The notes under the pieces were generated by a model. It had not been told where the DNA came from. It did no database searches and saw nothing but the letters and a program-made list of their open reading frames with translations. Shown here in pieces: positions 1 through 9,392 of a stretch of DNA of 64,000 bases. The stretch is from Paenibacillus pabuli. GTDB taxonomy: Bacteria; Bacillota; Bacilli; Paenibacillales; Paenibacillaceae. The stretch spans positions 3,844,001-3,908,000 of the forward strand of contig NZ_CP073714.1 in NCBI RefSeq assembly GCF_023101145.1, read 5' to 3'. Positions within the stretch are counted from its first letter, which is position 1. Each line of letters opens with the position of its first letter. Both the position numbers and the translations under genes were made by a program.

Positions 1-489
1 GCACGGTATACCTTCACAAAAAACCGTTTGGATTTCATTAGTACGGACCTTTCCCTCTTTCTAGATGATGTTATTCTCGGCTTGATTCCGTTTGCAGAAA
101 AAAAAGGAATCACCATTAAGAAAGAAATGATCTTATTTCCTATTTACTTACCGATCGATAAAACCAAAATGTCTGTGGCCATAACACATCTTCTTAAAAT
201 TCATACGAGTTATTTAAACAATAATAGGTTTATTCGTTTCACAATGGACGTGGAGAACAACAACATCGTTATCGGCATGGAGAATCAAACTGAATCTGAA
301 TTCGATCATGCACATCATGAATTACACGATGCTGTACAGAAACTGCATAGGATTAAGTCTCATAGGGCACTCGCACTCTCTATAGCTCGAACGATTATCG
401 AAAAGCACGGAGGCTCTTTATCGTTAAGCCATATTAACAATAGCATTTTAATCACATTACCTTTGGACAGAAAGCCTGCTCCGCAATGA
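1..489 (+). CDS. C-terminal part of a degenerate sensor histidine kinase (partial)
   Basis: The reading frame is open from base 1, so the gene starts outside the window and about 163 residues are visible. The layout is that of a HATPase_c domain: a helix resembling an N-box region (MSVAITHLLK) and a C-terminal LSIARTIIEKHGGSLSL segment that matches the last part of kinase domains. The usual N-box asparagine pair and the DxGxG box are not recognisable, so ATP binding may be lost. It lies upstream of dedA on the same strand. An alternative is a pseudo-kinase or a decaying gene; its response regulator would lie further left. Confidence 0.6.
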   Translation, partial: ARYTFTKNRLDFISTDLSLFLDDVILGLIPFAEKKGITIKKEMILFPIYLPIDKTKMSVAITHLLKIHTSYLNNNRFIRFTMDVENNNIVIGMENQTESEFDHAHHELHDAVQKLHRIKSHRALALSIARTIIEKHGGSLSLSHINNSILITLPLDRKPAPQ

Positions 490-502
490 AGCAATATAAA
501 CC

Positions 503-545
503 TTTAGATTTTCTTTAGAAAGATACTCATAAAGTCCTTAGTTTT
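503..545 (+). promoter_or_regulatory. Candidate response-regulator box upstream of dedA
   Basis: TTTAGA occurs at 503-508 and again at 514-519, exactly 11 bp apart, followed by a TACTCAT segment and TCCTTA. The arrangement and most of the following 40 bases recur upstream of mprF at 11071-11113. Direct repeats one helical turn apart are typical OmpR-family operators. Which regulator binds is not known from sequence. Confidence 0.5.
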
Positions 546-590
546 CATGAGTACTATGTAGACATCATCACAAGAGAGGAAGCAAAGCGA

Positions 591-1085
591 ATGGTTATCA
601 ATACAATCTTAGAATTTCTGCATCATTATGGTTATTTGTTTTTCTTCTTTGCCTTTTCATTAGGTCCATTTGGCGTTCCCATTCCAAATGAAATCACAAT
701 CCTTACCGCGGCGATCTTGAGTCATAGCGGCGTTATAAATTCTTGGCTGACATACTTTTGCATTTTGATGGGATTGTTAACCGCAACGACACTTTTTTAT
801 CTGGCAGGGAAATTTTTCGGTCCAAGTTTAAAGAGAAGATTCGACACCAATAAACATTATAAAAAGGCGGAAAACATTTTAGAGCGTAAAGGGAATAATG
901 CGATCTGTGTTGGCATGTTTATCCCCGTCGTCCGATATTTTTTACCTTTATTAATTGGACTAAGCGGTGTGAAGTACAGAAAATTTGCTGTGATTTCATA
1001 CTCCATTGCTACGTTCTGGACAATTCTATTGTTCTCAATCGGAACATTTTTCGGTGAACATCTGCTCTCTGTGCTTCCTTTTTAA
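591..1085 (+). CDS. DedA family membrane protein
   Basis: The product is a 164-residue membrane protein of the DedA/SNARE-associated (VTT) family, which acts in membrane lipid transbilayer movement and envelope homeostasis. The family signature is visible as the stretch GMFIPVVRYFLPLLIG near residues 103-118, with the conserved arginine, and an N-terminal PIPNE motif near residue 30. The length is slightly short for the family (usually about 190-220). ATG at 591 is preceded by AGAGAGGA. The TTTAGA-repeat box 70 bp upstream is shared with mprF, so co-regulation with the lysyl-lipid system is plausible. DedA proteins are linked to cationic peptide resistance in several bacteria. Confidence 0.85.
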   Translation: MVINTILEFLHHYGYLFFFFAFSLGPFGVPIPNEITILTAAILSHSGVINSWLTYFCILMGLLTATTLFYLAGKFFGPSLKRRFDTNKHYKKAENILERKGNNAICVGMFIPVVRYFLPLLIGLSGVKYRKFAVISYSIATFWTILLFSIGTFFGEHLLSVLPF

Positions 1086-1178
1086 GACAAGCCTCCTTCC
1101 CTTACAATCGGGGCTTTATCGCTCACATTAAAACTCAGCAAGATTTGAATTCCTTAACATAAGATGGAGGTCATCAAA

Positions 1179-1757
1179 GTGAACGTCAAAGATAATATGG
1201 TTTTTTTACGCAGCTTTATGCAAAACCCAAAACACATTGGAAGTGTCATTCCTAGTTCCAGGTTTTTAGCTAAGAAGATGGTCACACAAGCACCTTGGGG
1301 TGAAATGAAGGCCATTGCCGAACTTGGATCAGGAACCGGAGCAATAACAAGGCATATCAGCAATCATGTTACGGATTCAATGAAAGTGCTTATGTTTGAA
1401 ATGAATGATACGATGAGAACAAGTCTGGAACAGGAATTTCCTCAGTACTCAAGTTATAAAAATGCAGCGAATCTGGTAGAATGCATGAAGCAACAACATA
1501 TTGAGCAATTAGATTGTATATTCAGCGGTCTTCCCTTTTTTAACTTCGAATCTGAACTAAGAGAAACATTAGTGGATCAAATTCATCAAGCTTTGAAACC
1601 TAGAGGTTTATTCATTGCCTTCCAATACTCATTACAGATGAAGAAGAAACTTTCTGAGCATTTTACTATAGAGACCATTCCTTTTGTTCCACTGAACATC
1701 CCGCCAGCTTTTGTATACGTATGTCGGAAAAAGGAAACGCTATTGAATCATTCATGA
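1179..1757 (+). CDS. SAM-dependent methyltransferase, phospholipid methyltransferase-like (paralog 1)
   Basis: A class I SAM methyltransferase. The N-terminal motif NPKHIGSVIPSS and the SAM-binding loop ELGSGTGAITRHI resemble the family annotated as phospholipid (phosphatidylethanolamine) N-methyltransferase or rRNA adenine methyltransferase-like. The motif GLPFFNF occupies the place of the NPPY-type motif IV. GGAGGT at 1166-1171 lies 7 bases before GTG 1179, so that start is preferred over ATG 1164, which would overlap the ribosome site; the protein is then 192 residues. A close paralog lies at 3612-4190, on the other side of the two-component genes. A lipid substrate is an inference from family and context. 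Confidence 0.75.
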   Translation: MNVKDNMVFLRSFMQNPKHIGSVIPSSRFLAKKMVTQAPWGEMKAIAELGSGTGAITRHISNHVTDSMKVLMFEMNDTMRTSLEQEFPQYSSYKNAANLVECMKQQHIEQLDCIFSGLPFFNFESELRETLVDQIHQALKPRGLFIAFQYSLQMKKKLSEHFTIETIPFVPLNIPPAFVYVCRKKETLLNHS

Positions 1758-1797
1758 TGTTAAGATTCTACTTTACGATCCAAAAGGAGCCACCCCA

Positions 1798-2493
1798 ATG
1801 AATACCGTTCTTGTTGTAGACGACGATTCCGAGATCAGAGATATCATCCACGTATATTTACGTAATGAAGGGTACACGATCATCGAGGCTGCTAATGGAG
1901 AAGAAGCCTTGCAGGCGTTGAAGCACCAAGCCTCCATCCAACTGGTGATCCTAGATGTCATGATGCCAAAGATGGACGGCATTCAAGCCTGCTTCAAAAT
2001 TAGGGAGATCTCCGACGTACCTATTATTATGTTATCAGCCAAAGAAGAGGATATTGATAAAATTACAGGATTAACTACCGGCGCCGATGATTATATGACC
2101 AAACCCTTTAATCCATTAGAACTTTTGGCTCGAGTAAGAGCTCAGCTCCGGCGTCAGACTTTACTGAACAAAAAAGAAGAAGTCAAAGACCTTATCATCA
2201 TTAGAGATTTAATCATCGACAAGAGCAAACATTCCGTTAAGAAAAACGAGAAAGAAATCTCGCTAACCCCCTTGGAATTTTCTATTTTGGAGTTACTTTC
2301 CAGTCGGCCCGGGCAAGTTTTCAGCCCAGAGCAAATTTATGAAACGGTTTGGAACGAGCCCTATGGTTATTCGGACAATACCGTTATGGTTCATATTCGG
2401 AATTTAAGAGAAAAAATCGAGGAAACACCAAGAAGCCCTCAATTCATTAAAACCGTTTGGGGAGTTGGCTATAAAATTGAAGCGACTATTTAA
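1798..2493 (+). CDS. OmpR/PhoB family response regulator, VanR-like
   Basis: A 231-residue two-domain regulator. The receiver domain has the acidic triad VDDD at residues 8-10, phospho-acceptor D53 in ILDVMMP, and K102 in TKPF. The C-terminal winged helix (from about residue 130) includes LTPLEFSILELL and VWGVGYKIE. AAAAGGAG stands upstream of ATG 1798. It overlaps the start of the kinase gene, so the pair is translationally coupled. Candidate targets are the dedA and mprF leaders, which share a direct-repeat box, but this is not shown. Confidence 0.92.
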   Translation: MNTVLVVDDDSEIRDIIHVYLRNEGYTIIEAANGEEALQALKHQASIQLVILDVMMPKMDGIQACFKIREISDVPIIMLSAKEEDIDKITGLTTGADDYMTKPFNPLELLARVRAQLRRQTLLNKKEEVKDLIIIRDLIIDKSKHSVKKNEKEISLTPLEFSILELLSSRPGQVFSPEQIYETVWNEPYGYSDNTVMVHIRNLREKIEETPRSPQFIKTVWGVGYKIEATI

Positions 2494-3565
2494 GAAACCC
2501 CGAAAAAGAATTCAAATCAATATTTTAATTCGCATCGTATTAAGTACCATCATTGCTGCCGGTTTAAATAATTTCCTATTGCTGTTTTTAACCAAAATGA
2601 ATGCATGGGACAACGAATGGTTTCGGAATATCATCCCTTATGTTATTACACCACTTTTTGTCTTAATATTTATCTTAACCTTTTTATTCTTCACTAGGCG
2701 CATTGTTAAAGATTTAATGTCTTTAGAACGTGGACTTCAGACCATATCGGAGGGAAACTTAAGTTATCGTGTATCCATGAATCGCCAAGATGAACTCGGA
2801 CGAGTTGCTCATAATATTAATCAAATGACCGAACGTTTACAAAAGCAGATGTTGAAAGAGCGTGAGATCGAAAACTCTAAAATGGAAATGATTACGGGTA
2901 TTTCACATGATCTCCGAACCCCTCTTACAAGCATCATTGGCTATATTGAGCTCCTGAGAACCAATACGTTTCAAAATCAGGAGGAATACGATCGATTTGT
3001 TCATAACACCTATAACAAAGCCATTCATCTAAAAAAATTACTTGATGACTTGTTTGAATATACGAAGTTAAATTCAGTGGATGCCACATTGGATTATAAA
3101 CAAGTTGATTTATTCCAACTGGTGGATCAATTATTATTTGATTTCGAGCCTCTTGCTCAGGAGAACCATATTCAGCTCCATAAAGATATTGGTGACTCCC
3201 CGATCATTATGACAATCGACAGCAATAAAATTGCCAGAGCGATCGATAACCTGCTCATGAATGCCTTGAAGTATTCCTTCAAACCCGGAAACATTTACGT
3301 TCGGATTAAAAAGGAGCTTACAACGATCACACTAGAGATCGAGAATAACGGAACACCTCTCACGCGCGAACAAGAAAACAAACTTTTCGATCGTTTTTAC
3401 AAAGTTGACCATTCCAGGAGCAGTGAGGGCATTCAGACTGGTTCTGGCTTAGGCCTTTCCATTTCCAAAAATATTGTGGAATTACACCGCGGTACAATTG
3501 CATTAGATCATGTAGACACTCGGTTTACGTTTAAAATCACTTTGCCTATCCACAAACCTGATTAA
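2477..3565 (+). CDS. Sensor histidine kinase, VanS-like
   Basis: An integral-membrane histidine kinase, partner of the preceding regulator. There are two N-terminal membrane segments (about residues 20-45 and 55-78), a HAMP linker, then HisKA with the phospho-histidine in GISHDLRTPLTSIIGY (about residue 144-148), an N-box NLLMNALKYS, and a G2 box GSGLGLSI. The extracellular loop is very short (about 10-15 residues), as in intramembrane-sensing kinases that respond to cell-wall-active agents, often through a transporter. TTG 2477 is 12 bases after GGAG; TTG 2465 is also possible but has no spacing to that site. The next gene starts about 46 bp downstream. Confidence 0.9.
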   Translation: MKRLFKKPRKRIQINILIRIVLSTIIAAGLNNFLLLFLTKMNAWDNEWFRNIIPYVITPLFVLIFILTFLFFTRRIVKDLMSLERGLQTISEGNLSYRVSMNRQDELGRVAHNINQMTERLQKQMLKEREIENSKMEMITGISHDLRTPLTSIIGYIELLRTNTFQNQEEYDRFVHNTYNKAIHLKKLLDDLFEYTKLNSVDATLDYKQVDLFQLVDQLLFDFEPLAQENHIQLHKDIGDSPIIMTIDSNKIARAIDNLLMNALKYSFKPGNIYVRIKKELTTITLEIENNGTPLTREQENKLFDRFYKVDHSRSSEGIQTGSGLGLSISKNIVELHRGTIALDHVDTRFTFKITLPIHKPD

Positions 3566-3611
3566 GATATACTCACACCATCATTTGATGTTTTTTACGG
3601 AGGAGAAAGAC

Positions 3612-4190
3612 TTGAAGCTCTACAATTACTTACTTTTATTGCTAGGATTTTTGAGGAACCCCAAACGGGTTGGAAGTGTTATACCTAGTTCCAAATGGTT
3701 AGCGCAAAAGGTAGTTAGCTCGGTGCCATGGAACGAAGTGAAGTCCCTGGCCGAGCTTGGTTCAGGTACAGGGGCAATAACCAGATTGATTCAACGCCAC
3801 ATGGCTGATTCTACAAATATATTTTTATTCGAACGAGATCCCGGTATGAGAAAACAATTGAATTCGACTTCCCCCCACTTCCAAATCAGTTCAAACGCCT
3901 CATATTTATACAAAAAAATCACTCAGGAAGACCTCCCAAGTGTGGACTGTGTCATCTGCGGTTTACCCTTTTTCAATTTTTCTAATGAAATGAGACAGCG
4001 AATATTGGATCAGATTCAGTTAGCCCTGAAACCTGGAGGAACACTTATTGTTTATCAGTTTTCTCTTCAAATGAAACGCACATTAAACAAACATTTCACT
4101 GTTGAAGACGTGGTCTTTGTGCCTTTCAATTTCCCTCCTGCATTTGTATACGTATGCCGCAAAAGAAATGAACCGAATGAAAGTTACTAA
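3612..4190 (+). CDS. SAM-dependent methyltransferase, phospholipid methyltransferase-like (paralog 2)
   Basis: A paralog of the gene at 1179-1757, with the same motifs: NPKRVGSVIPSS, ELGSGTGAITRLI, CGLPFFNF and FPPAFVYVCRK at the end. The strong site ACGGAGGAG at 3597-3605 is 6 bases before TTG 3612, which makes TTG the likely start (192 residues, the same length as paralog 1); the in-frame ATG 3588 lies before that ribosome site. Two copies bracketing a two-component system suggest a duplicated envelope-lipid function. The substrate is unknown. Confidence 0.75.
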   Translation: MKLYNYLLLLLGFLRNPKRVGSVIPSSKWLAQKVVSSVPWNEVKSLAELGSGTGAITRLIQRHMADSTNIFLFERDPGMRKQLNSTSPHFQISSNASYLYKKITQEDLPSVDCVICGLPFFNFSNEMRQRILDQIQLALKPGGTLIVYQFSLQMKRTLNKHFTVEDVVFVPFNFPPAFVYVCRKRNEPNESY

Positions 4191-4255
4191 TAACTGTAGG
4201 TTAAGCAACCATATTGAAATTGAAATTATAAGTTGATATGTAGGATATATAAATC

Positions 4256-4321
4256 AAATGGGCAAGATAACAAACGGCATTTCCTTTGCTCGTTTGCTAC
4301 CTTGCCCTTGCCCATTTTTTT
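4256..4321. terminator. Bidirectional terminator between convergent operons
   Basis: Outer arms AAATGGGCAAG (4256-4266) and CTTGCCC...CCCATTT flank a nested stem, ACAAACG pairing with CGTTTG, and end in a T run. It separates the + strand methyltransferase from the - strand ABC operon that ends at 4483. Confidence 0.75.
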
Positions 4322-4482
4322 CATAAACTTGAGATCAGTCCATCCGTAATGTTACACATCATTCTTTCTTCGGTACAGAAGCATGAGTCATCGTGGCAGG
4401 ATGCTGCACAGTGTTTCATGAAGAGGGTCGAACTATTTTCCCGAATCACATCTCAGAACTCCTTTATAATTAACAACTTTTT

Positions 4483-6207
4483 TTAAGAGATAAATTGCAG
4501 ATCACAGTACTTTCGATAAAGAGCGTCCTCACTATACAGTTGCTGATGTTGTCCTGCCGCCTTTACCTTTCCTTGCTCCAAAACAATAATCTTATCTGCA
4601 CTGGCTATCGTTTTAATATGATGTGCCACAACGATGGTTGTACGACCCTGCATGAGATTATTTAATGCCTTTTGAACCTCTTGTTCGCTCTGTGGATCCA
4701 GACTACATGTCGCTTCATCCAGGATTAAATAATCGGGATTCTTAATGATCGTTCGGGCGATGGCAATTCGTTGTCTCTGACCACCCGATAGCTTGGAACC
4801 TAATTCACCAATTTCTGTATGCAGCCCTGCGGGTAGTTTCTTAATGAATTCATATATGTTGGCTTGCTGGGCGGCAAGAATGACTTCCTCTTCTGTCGCA
4901 CTTCGTTCCAGACCATACACAATGTTATCCCATATCGTACCTGATAATAACGCACTATTTTGTGGTACGTATCCAAACGCCTGCCTCCACTCATTTAAAT
5001 GAATATCATCAATCGGTACATTACCAAATGTAATCTTTCCTGCATTAGGCTCATAGTACCGTTCAATCATTTTCAAAATCGTGGTTTTGCCCGAGCCACT
5101 GGGACCAACAATTGCAGTGACTTTCCCTTTAGGAATTACAAAGTCCACCTCTGAAAGAACATTCTCTCTACCGTAATTGAAAGACACGCCTTCAAACCGG
5201 ATCTCGTCGTCAGGAATAGCAAATGATTTCTTACGTTCAACCAACTCACTATCTGCCTCTACAATTTCGCTGATTTTTCGCGTGGCCCCCTGTGCTCGTT
5301 TGATTTCCTGATAACAAAGGATATATTGATTCACATAAGCAGGGATAATCTGGGAGTACATAAACAGTGTAATTAACTGCCCTATCTCAAGCTCGTTCTG
5401 GTTAATCAGCACACCACCGTACACCAGTATAATGGCAAGGCAAACCGCTTGAGTTGAAAGGATAAACGGTAACGTAAACAGATTAACTTTAGCTAAATAA
5501 ATTTCAGACTTATACTGGCTTTCTGCCGTCTGATCTCCATTGTTGATTTCAGACTTTTCAGCACTGGCCGATTTAATTAAACGCAAATTCCCTAACCTCT
5601 CGGTTACATAATTCGTAAACTCCGAATATCGGGATTGTATTTTGTTCTGTGCACGGAACATAAATCTTCCCGGAAATATAGCTACAACCAGGACCCACGG
5701 TATAAGAATGAACAAGGCCACAAACATTTTTGGACTCATAGAGTAAACTGTTACAAAAGTTAAGACCAATGCATAGGTCACATAAAAAAGGGAGAAGAAC
5801 TGACTCAGCCCCTGGCTGACACTGGAGGCATCGCTGGTTACACGACTTGTTAACGATGAGGGATTCAAACGGTCTAAAAACCGCATAGGCAATCGTATTA
5901 TTTTTTTCCAGATGGATTTCTCCAAGTTGCGATCCGTGTTTAAATTAACCCACTCGGTAAAAAAATTGATAGCTGCACTGAATAACGTCACAGCTATGGT
6001 GAAGACAATAAATCGAGTAACAAGCTGGTTATCAAAAATATTACCTTGCATGATCTCTCCGGCCAACTGTGGTATTTTCACCGTTGCTGTGGATAATATC
6101 ACACCGCCGATCACCTGAACGATATACCATTTCCATGGAAGTTTTGATCGGAGAAGCAGCTTCATGAACGTTCCCCAACGTTGTTCTTGACTAGAATTAC
6201 GACTCAT
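4483..6207 (-). CDS. ABC exporter, fused permease-ATPase (second of pair)
   Basis: A 574-residue half-transporter of the MsbA/BmrA type: an ABC_membrane domain with about six helices (residues 30-310), then an ATPase. Walker A is GPSGSGKTTIL, the Q-loop is in GYVPQ, the exporter X-loop TEIGELG precedes the signature LSGGQRQRIAIAR, Walker B is YLILDEAT with the catalytic glutamate kept, and the switch histidine is in AHHIKT. ATG 6207 follows GGTGGAGA. It starts 19 bases after the stop of the other exporter, so the two are probably a co-translated heterodimer. Last gene of the tldD operon. The exported substrate is unknown; a peptide is plausible from context. Confidence 0.9.
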   Translation of the reverse strand: MSRNSSQEQRWGTFMKLLLRSKLPWKWYIVQVIGGVILSTATVKIPQLAGEIMQGNIFDNQLVTRFIVFTIAVTLFSAAINFFTEWVNLNTDRNLEKSIWKKIIRLPMRFLDRLNPSSLTSRVTSDASSVSQGLSQFFSLFYVTYALVLTFVTVYSMSPKMFVALFILIPWVLVVAIFPGRFMFRAQNKIQSRYSEFTNYVTERLGNLRLIKSASAEKSEINNGDQTAESQYKSEIYLAKVNLFTLPFILSTQAVCLAIILVYGGVLINQNELEIGQLITLFMYSQIIPAYVNQYILCYQEIKRAQGATRKISEIVEADSELVERKKSFAIPDDEIRFEGVSFNYGRENVLSEVDFVIPKGKVTAIVGPSGSGKTTILKMIERYYEPNAGKITFGNVPIDDIHLNEWRQAFGYVPQNSALLSGTIWDNIVYGLERSATEEEVILAAQQANIYEFIKKLPAGLHTEIGELGSKLSGGQRQRIAIARTIIKNPDYLILDEATCSLDPQSEQEVQKALNNLMQGRTTIVVAHHIKTIASADKIIVLEQGKVKAAGQHQQLYSEDALYRKYCDLQFIS

Positions 6208-6226
6208 TTCTCCACCCCCACCAGCT

Positions 6227-7996
6227 TTAAACACTCTTCTGAATATCAATCATTTGTTTATAGAGAGGATTTCTCTGAAGCAAGCTTGTATGATTGCCAA
6301 CATCTTTGACATGCTCATCCCCTAACAGGATAATCTGATCTGCTGCTTCAATCGTGGATAAGCGATGCGCAATAATGATTGTTGTTCGGCCTGATGACAG
6401 TTTTTTCAATGCTTGATTCACCATCGCTTCGGTCTCCGCGTCCAAATTCGAAGTAGCTTCATCCAGCAATAGCAAACCGGGATTTTTGAGGATCACACGA
6501 GCAATCGCAATCCGCTGCCTTTGCCCCCCTGACAGCTTGCTCCCTGCTTCACCCACATCAGTGTCGAGTCCATGCTCAAAGGAGGAAATAAACTCCCAAG
6601 CAAAAGCCTCTTTAGCAGCATCGATAATCTCTTCATCACTCACACTACGATCAAGGCCATAAGTAATATTCTCACGCAGGGTACCAGAAAACAGCCTCGT
6701 CTCCTGAGAAACACAGCCAATGGAATTTCTCCATTCTTGCAGATTGTATTCATCAATAGAGATGGCGCCTAACCTGATTTTGCCCTCATCTGCTCTATAA
6801 AACCGTTCAATCAGATTGAAAATCGTCGATTTTCCAGCTCCACTTGGTCCTATGATAGCCGTTGTTTTACCTGAAGGAATGCTAAACGTCACGTTACGTA
6901 ATACGGTATGGTCAGCATATTTGAATGTAACCTGATCAAATGAAAGCTCATCGTTTGGTTTCATCCTTTGCGAGATGTTCTCATACGCTTCCAGCGGTTC
7001 CATTGTGATTTCGCTTAGTCGCCTTACTGCGCCCTGGCATGTTTTTAAATTCGCCCATGAGTCCATTATTCCAGCTACGGCACTGGTTAAGGATTGGGCA
7101 TAAAGATAAAATGCAATCCACACTGGCAGTGTTATGATATTTTTAGAAACAAGATAAATACCTAGTACAATGACAATAATAGTCTGAAGGACATTAATCA
7201 TCTCGTTTAATAAACGGATTAATTTGGTTATAAAAGTAAACATGAGTTTAGCCAAATAAAGTTTATCAATGTACTCCTTCCCTCTCTCTTCCTCTACATT
7301 TTCTTTCGTAAAGGTTTTAATTAAGGGAATATTCACTAACAGCTCTGATAACAACTCAGTCAACTTCGCAAGACTTCTCTGCACCCGATTCGTCCATTTG
7401 TAACTAAGCCGCCCATTCACAATCCCGACCACGATAACAAGTGGAATAATTACAGCTTCGACCGCAGCAAGACGCCAATTATAACTAAACAGAATCACAA
7501 ACGTGCCAATGAGCAGATATATGGAAGAAATGATACCTCCTAGATCTACGGCAAAAAAGTTGCTAAGCCGGGTAGTATCCTCCGTCGTGCGACTGATCAT
7601 TTCCCTAGGTTTGTTCCGATCAAAATAGGGAATTGGAAGGCGTATCAGTCTACGCCAAATAAACTTGCGAAATCGCAAAGATATCTTTGAACTGGTTAAG
7701 GCCCCCACGAACTGCGCTACACTTGCCGCTACCCCCATCCCGAATATCAAAGCAATATTAATAAGAATCGTACGCTGACTTATATCACCAGCCAATATTT
7801 TTTGCACATATTGAGGAAAAAGAAGCGCTATCGTACTTTGAGTTAACGTGACCACCACACATAAAATAATCCATAAGTATGGAAGCTTCACTGAAGCTAT
7901 AAGTCGAAGAAATGGCCTCCACACACCGGCCTGTCGGTTTTTCTCATTCAAGCTACTCAACTTCGTAATGGGTTTAGCATGTGTTTGACTTTCCAC
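6227..7996 (-). CDS. ABC exporter, fused permease-ATPase (first of pair)
   Basis: A half-transporter of about 589 residues with six predicted membrane helices and a C-terminal ATPase. Walker A is GPSGAGKSTIF, the X-loop DVGEAG precedes LSGGQRQRIAIAR, Walker B is LLLLDEAT, and the switch region is AHRLST. AAGGGGGAG lies 6 bases before GTG 7996 (TTG 7999 is an alternative). It begins 38 bp after tldE and is followed at once by a second exporter. Both ATPase sites look canonical, so this is not an obviously asymmetric heterodimer. Family members export drugs, lipids or peptides. Confidence 0.9.
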   Translation of the reverse strand: MESQTHAKPITKLSSLNEKNRQAGVWRPFLRLIASVKLPYLWIILCVVVTLTQSTIALLFPQYVQKILAGDISQRTILINIALIFGMGVAASVAQFVGALTSSKISLRFRKFIWRRLIRLPIPYFDRNKPREMISRTTEDTTRLSNFFAVDLGGIISSIYLLIGTFVILFSYNWRLAAVEAVIIPLVIVVGIVNGRLSYKWTNRVQRSLAKLTELLSELLVNIPLIKTFTKENVEEERGKEYIDKLYLAKLMFTFITKLIRLLNEMINVLQTIIVIVLGIYLVSKNIITLPVWIAFYLYAQSLTSAVAGIMDSWANLKTCQGAVRRLSEITMEPLEAYENISQRMKPNDELSFDQVTFKYADHTVLRNVTFSIPSGKTTAIIGPSGAGKSTIFNLIERFYRADEGKIRLGAISIDEYNLQEWRNSIGCVSQETRLFSGTLRENITYGLDRSVSDEEIIDAAKEAFAWEFISSFEHGLDTDVGEAGSKLSGGQRQRIAIARVILKNPGLLLLDEATSNLDAETEAMVNQALKKLSSGRTTIIIAHRLSTIEAADQIILLGDEHVKDVGNHTSLLQRNPLYKQMIDIQKSV

Positions 7997-8034
7997 CAAA
8001 ACTCCCCCTTGAATATCCAAAACCGCATGACGGA

Positions 8035-9378
8035 TTACTGACCAGATATATCCAGACGATTCACCTTAATGCTTGGTGCTGTGATATTTCCGCGAATCTT
8101 TAGATCGTTCGCCAGCTCATCGACGTTATTCATGAGATCAAAAATATTACCTGATACGGTGATTTGATTTACCGGTTTAGTCAGATTCCCATTTTCAATG
8201 AGGAAACCTCCAGCGTATAAGGAGAAGTCACCCGATACACTATTGATTCCGGCATGTGTACCGTGTAATTCAATGATGAAAATACCTTCTTCCGAACTTT
8301 GAACAAGTTCGTCAACACTCCGTCTTCCAGGCTTAAGGTAGACATTATGAGGACCCACTGCGATTGTAGAGCGATAACTATGCTTAGAAGCGTTCCCGGT
8401 TGATTGGGCACCAAATTTTTTTGCTGTTTTCCGATTGTGCAAAAAACTTAGGAGTGTTCCAGACTTGATCAAAGTCGTTTTTCGAGTAGGAAAACCTTCT
8501 GCATCAAATGTGGTTGCACCAGGGGCACCCACCATTAATGGATCTTCGAAAATATCAATTTTCGATCCAGCTATTTTTTCATTCAGTTTATGTTGCAACT
8601 TGGATAGTCCCTTCTCCACATTTTCACCCGAAAGATTGGATACGAGTGCGCTTAGCAATGTTGTAGCCGTATCATAGCGGAAAATGATTGGATAACTTCC
8701 CGAAGGCAAGGATACAGCTCCTAATTTAGAAACTGCTTCAGCAACGGCAGTTTTTGCAATATGATTGACATCCAATCTAGCAAAATCAGTCAATGTAAAA
8801 TCATAATAAAAACCGGTAGCCGCTTGGTCACCTTCACTTGCCATAACATAGACGACTGCGTTCGCAGACGAACTTTTCGAGTGACAATTCAGACCTCTGG
8901 TATTGATAATAGCTACTTCATATACTGATTTAGAAACATTACATTCAAGCACTTGTTTCACCCGATCATCTGCTTGGAGAGCTGTTTTTTCCATTTGAAG
9001 TGCCGATTCAATCATCGTTTCCACCGGGAGATTGGCCAGAATTTCAGCGTACGCATTAACGCTCCCATACCGTTCAATCGATTCGAATAATTCCTCATCA
9101 TCTTGCGCTTCAATAACTTGGGCATTCTCCAAGGCTTCCTTTAAAATGTAATCTACCGATTCTTCGCTGATATTCTCAGAGTAAGAATAACCGAGTTTGT
9201 CCATATACATCCCTCTGAATGAAAGACCAAGCACTTCAGCGATTTTATAGTCCACAACCTCTTCATTTCGCACACTTACCGTAGTTGATTTGTTGGATGA
9301 ATAGAACACTTCCATCTCACTAAAGCCATATTGCTTCCCTTTTTCAAACAACTGCTTTTGAAATTCATAGATATTCAT
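8035..9378 (-). CDS. tldE: TldE/PmbA family subunit of the TldD/TldE metalloprotease
   Basis: A 447-residue protein of the TldD/PmbA (U62) family. It lacks the HExxxH motif but carries TldE-type motifs such as GAPGATTFDAEGFPT and SKHSYRSTIAVGPHN. TldE pairs with TldD to form a zinc protease that degrades or trims small peptides, for example in microcin B17 maturation in E. coli. ATG 9378 follows AGGAGGAGA. It starts 14 bases after the tldD stop, as expected for an obligate heterodimer. The link to two ABC exporters suggests processing followed by export, or clearance, of a peptide. Confidence 0.88.
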   Translation of the reverse strand: MNIYEFQKQLFEKGKQYGFSEMEVFYSSNKSTTVSVRNEEVVDYKIAEVLGLSFRGMYMDKLGYSYSENISEESVDYILKEALENAQVIEAQDDEELFESIERYGSVNAYAEILANLPVETMIESALQMEKTALQADDRVKQVLECNVSKSVYEVAIINTRGLNCHSKSSSANAVVYVMASEGDQAATGFYYDFTLTDFARLDVNHIAKTAVAEAVSKLGAVSLPSGSYPIIFRYDTATTLLSALVSNLSGENVEKGLSKLQHKLNEKIAGSKIDIFEDPLMVGAPGATTFDAEGFPTRKTTLIKSGTLLSFLHNRKTAKKFGAQSTGNASKHSYRSTIAVGPHNVYLKPGRRSVDELVQSSEEGIFIIELHGTHAGINSVSGDFSLYAGGFLIENGNLTKPVNQITVSGNIFDLMNNVDELANDLKIRGNITAPSIKVNRLDISGQ

Positions 9379-9392
9379 CTTAGATTCTCCTC

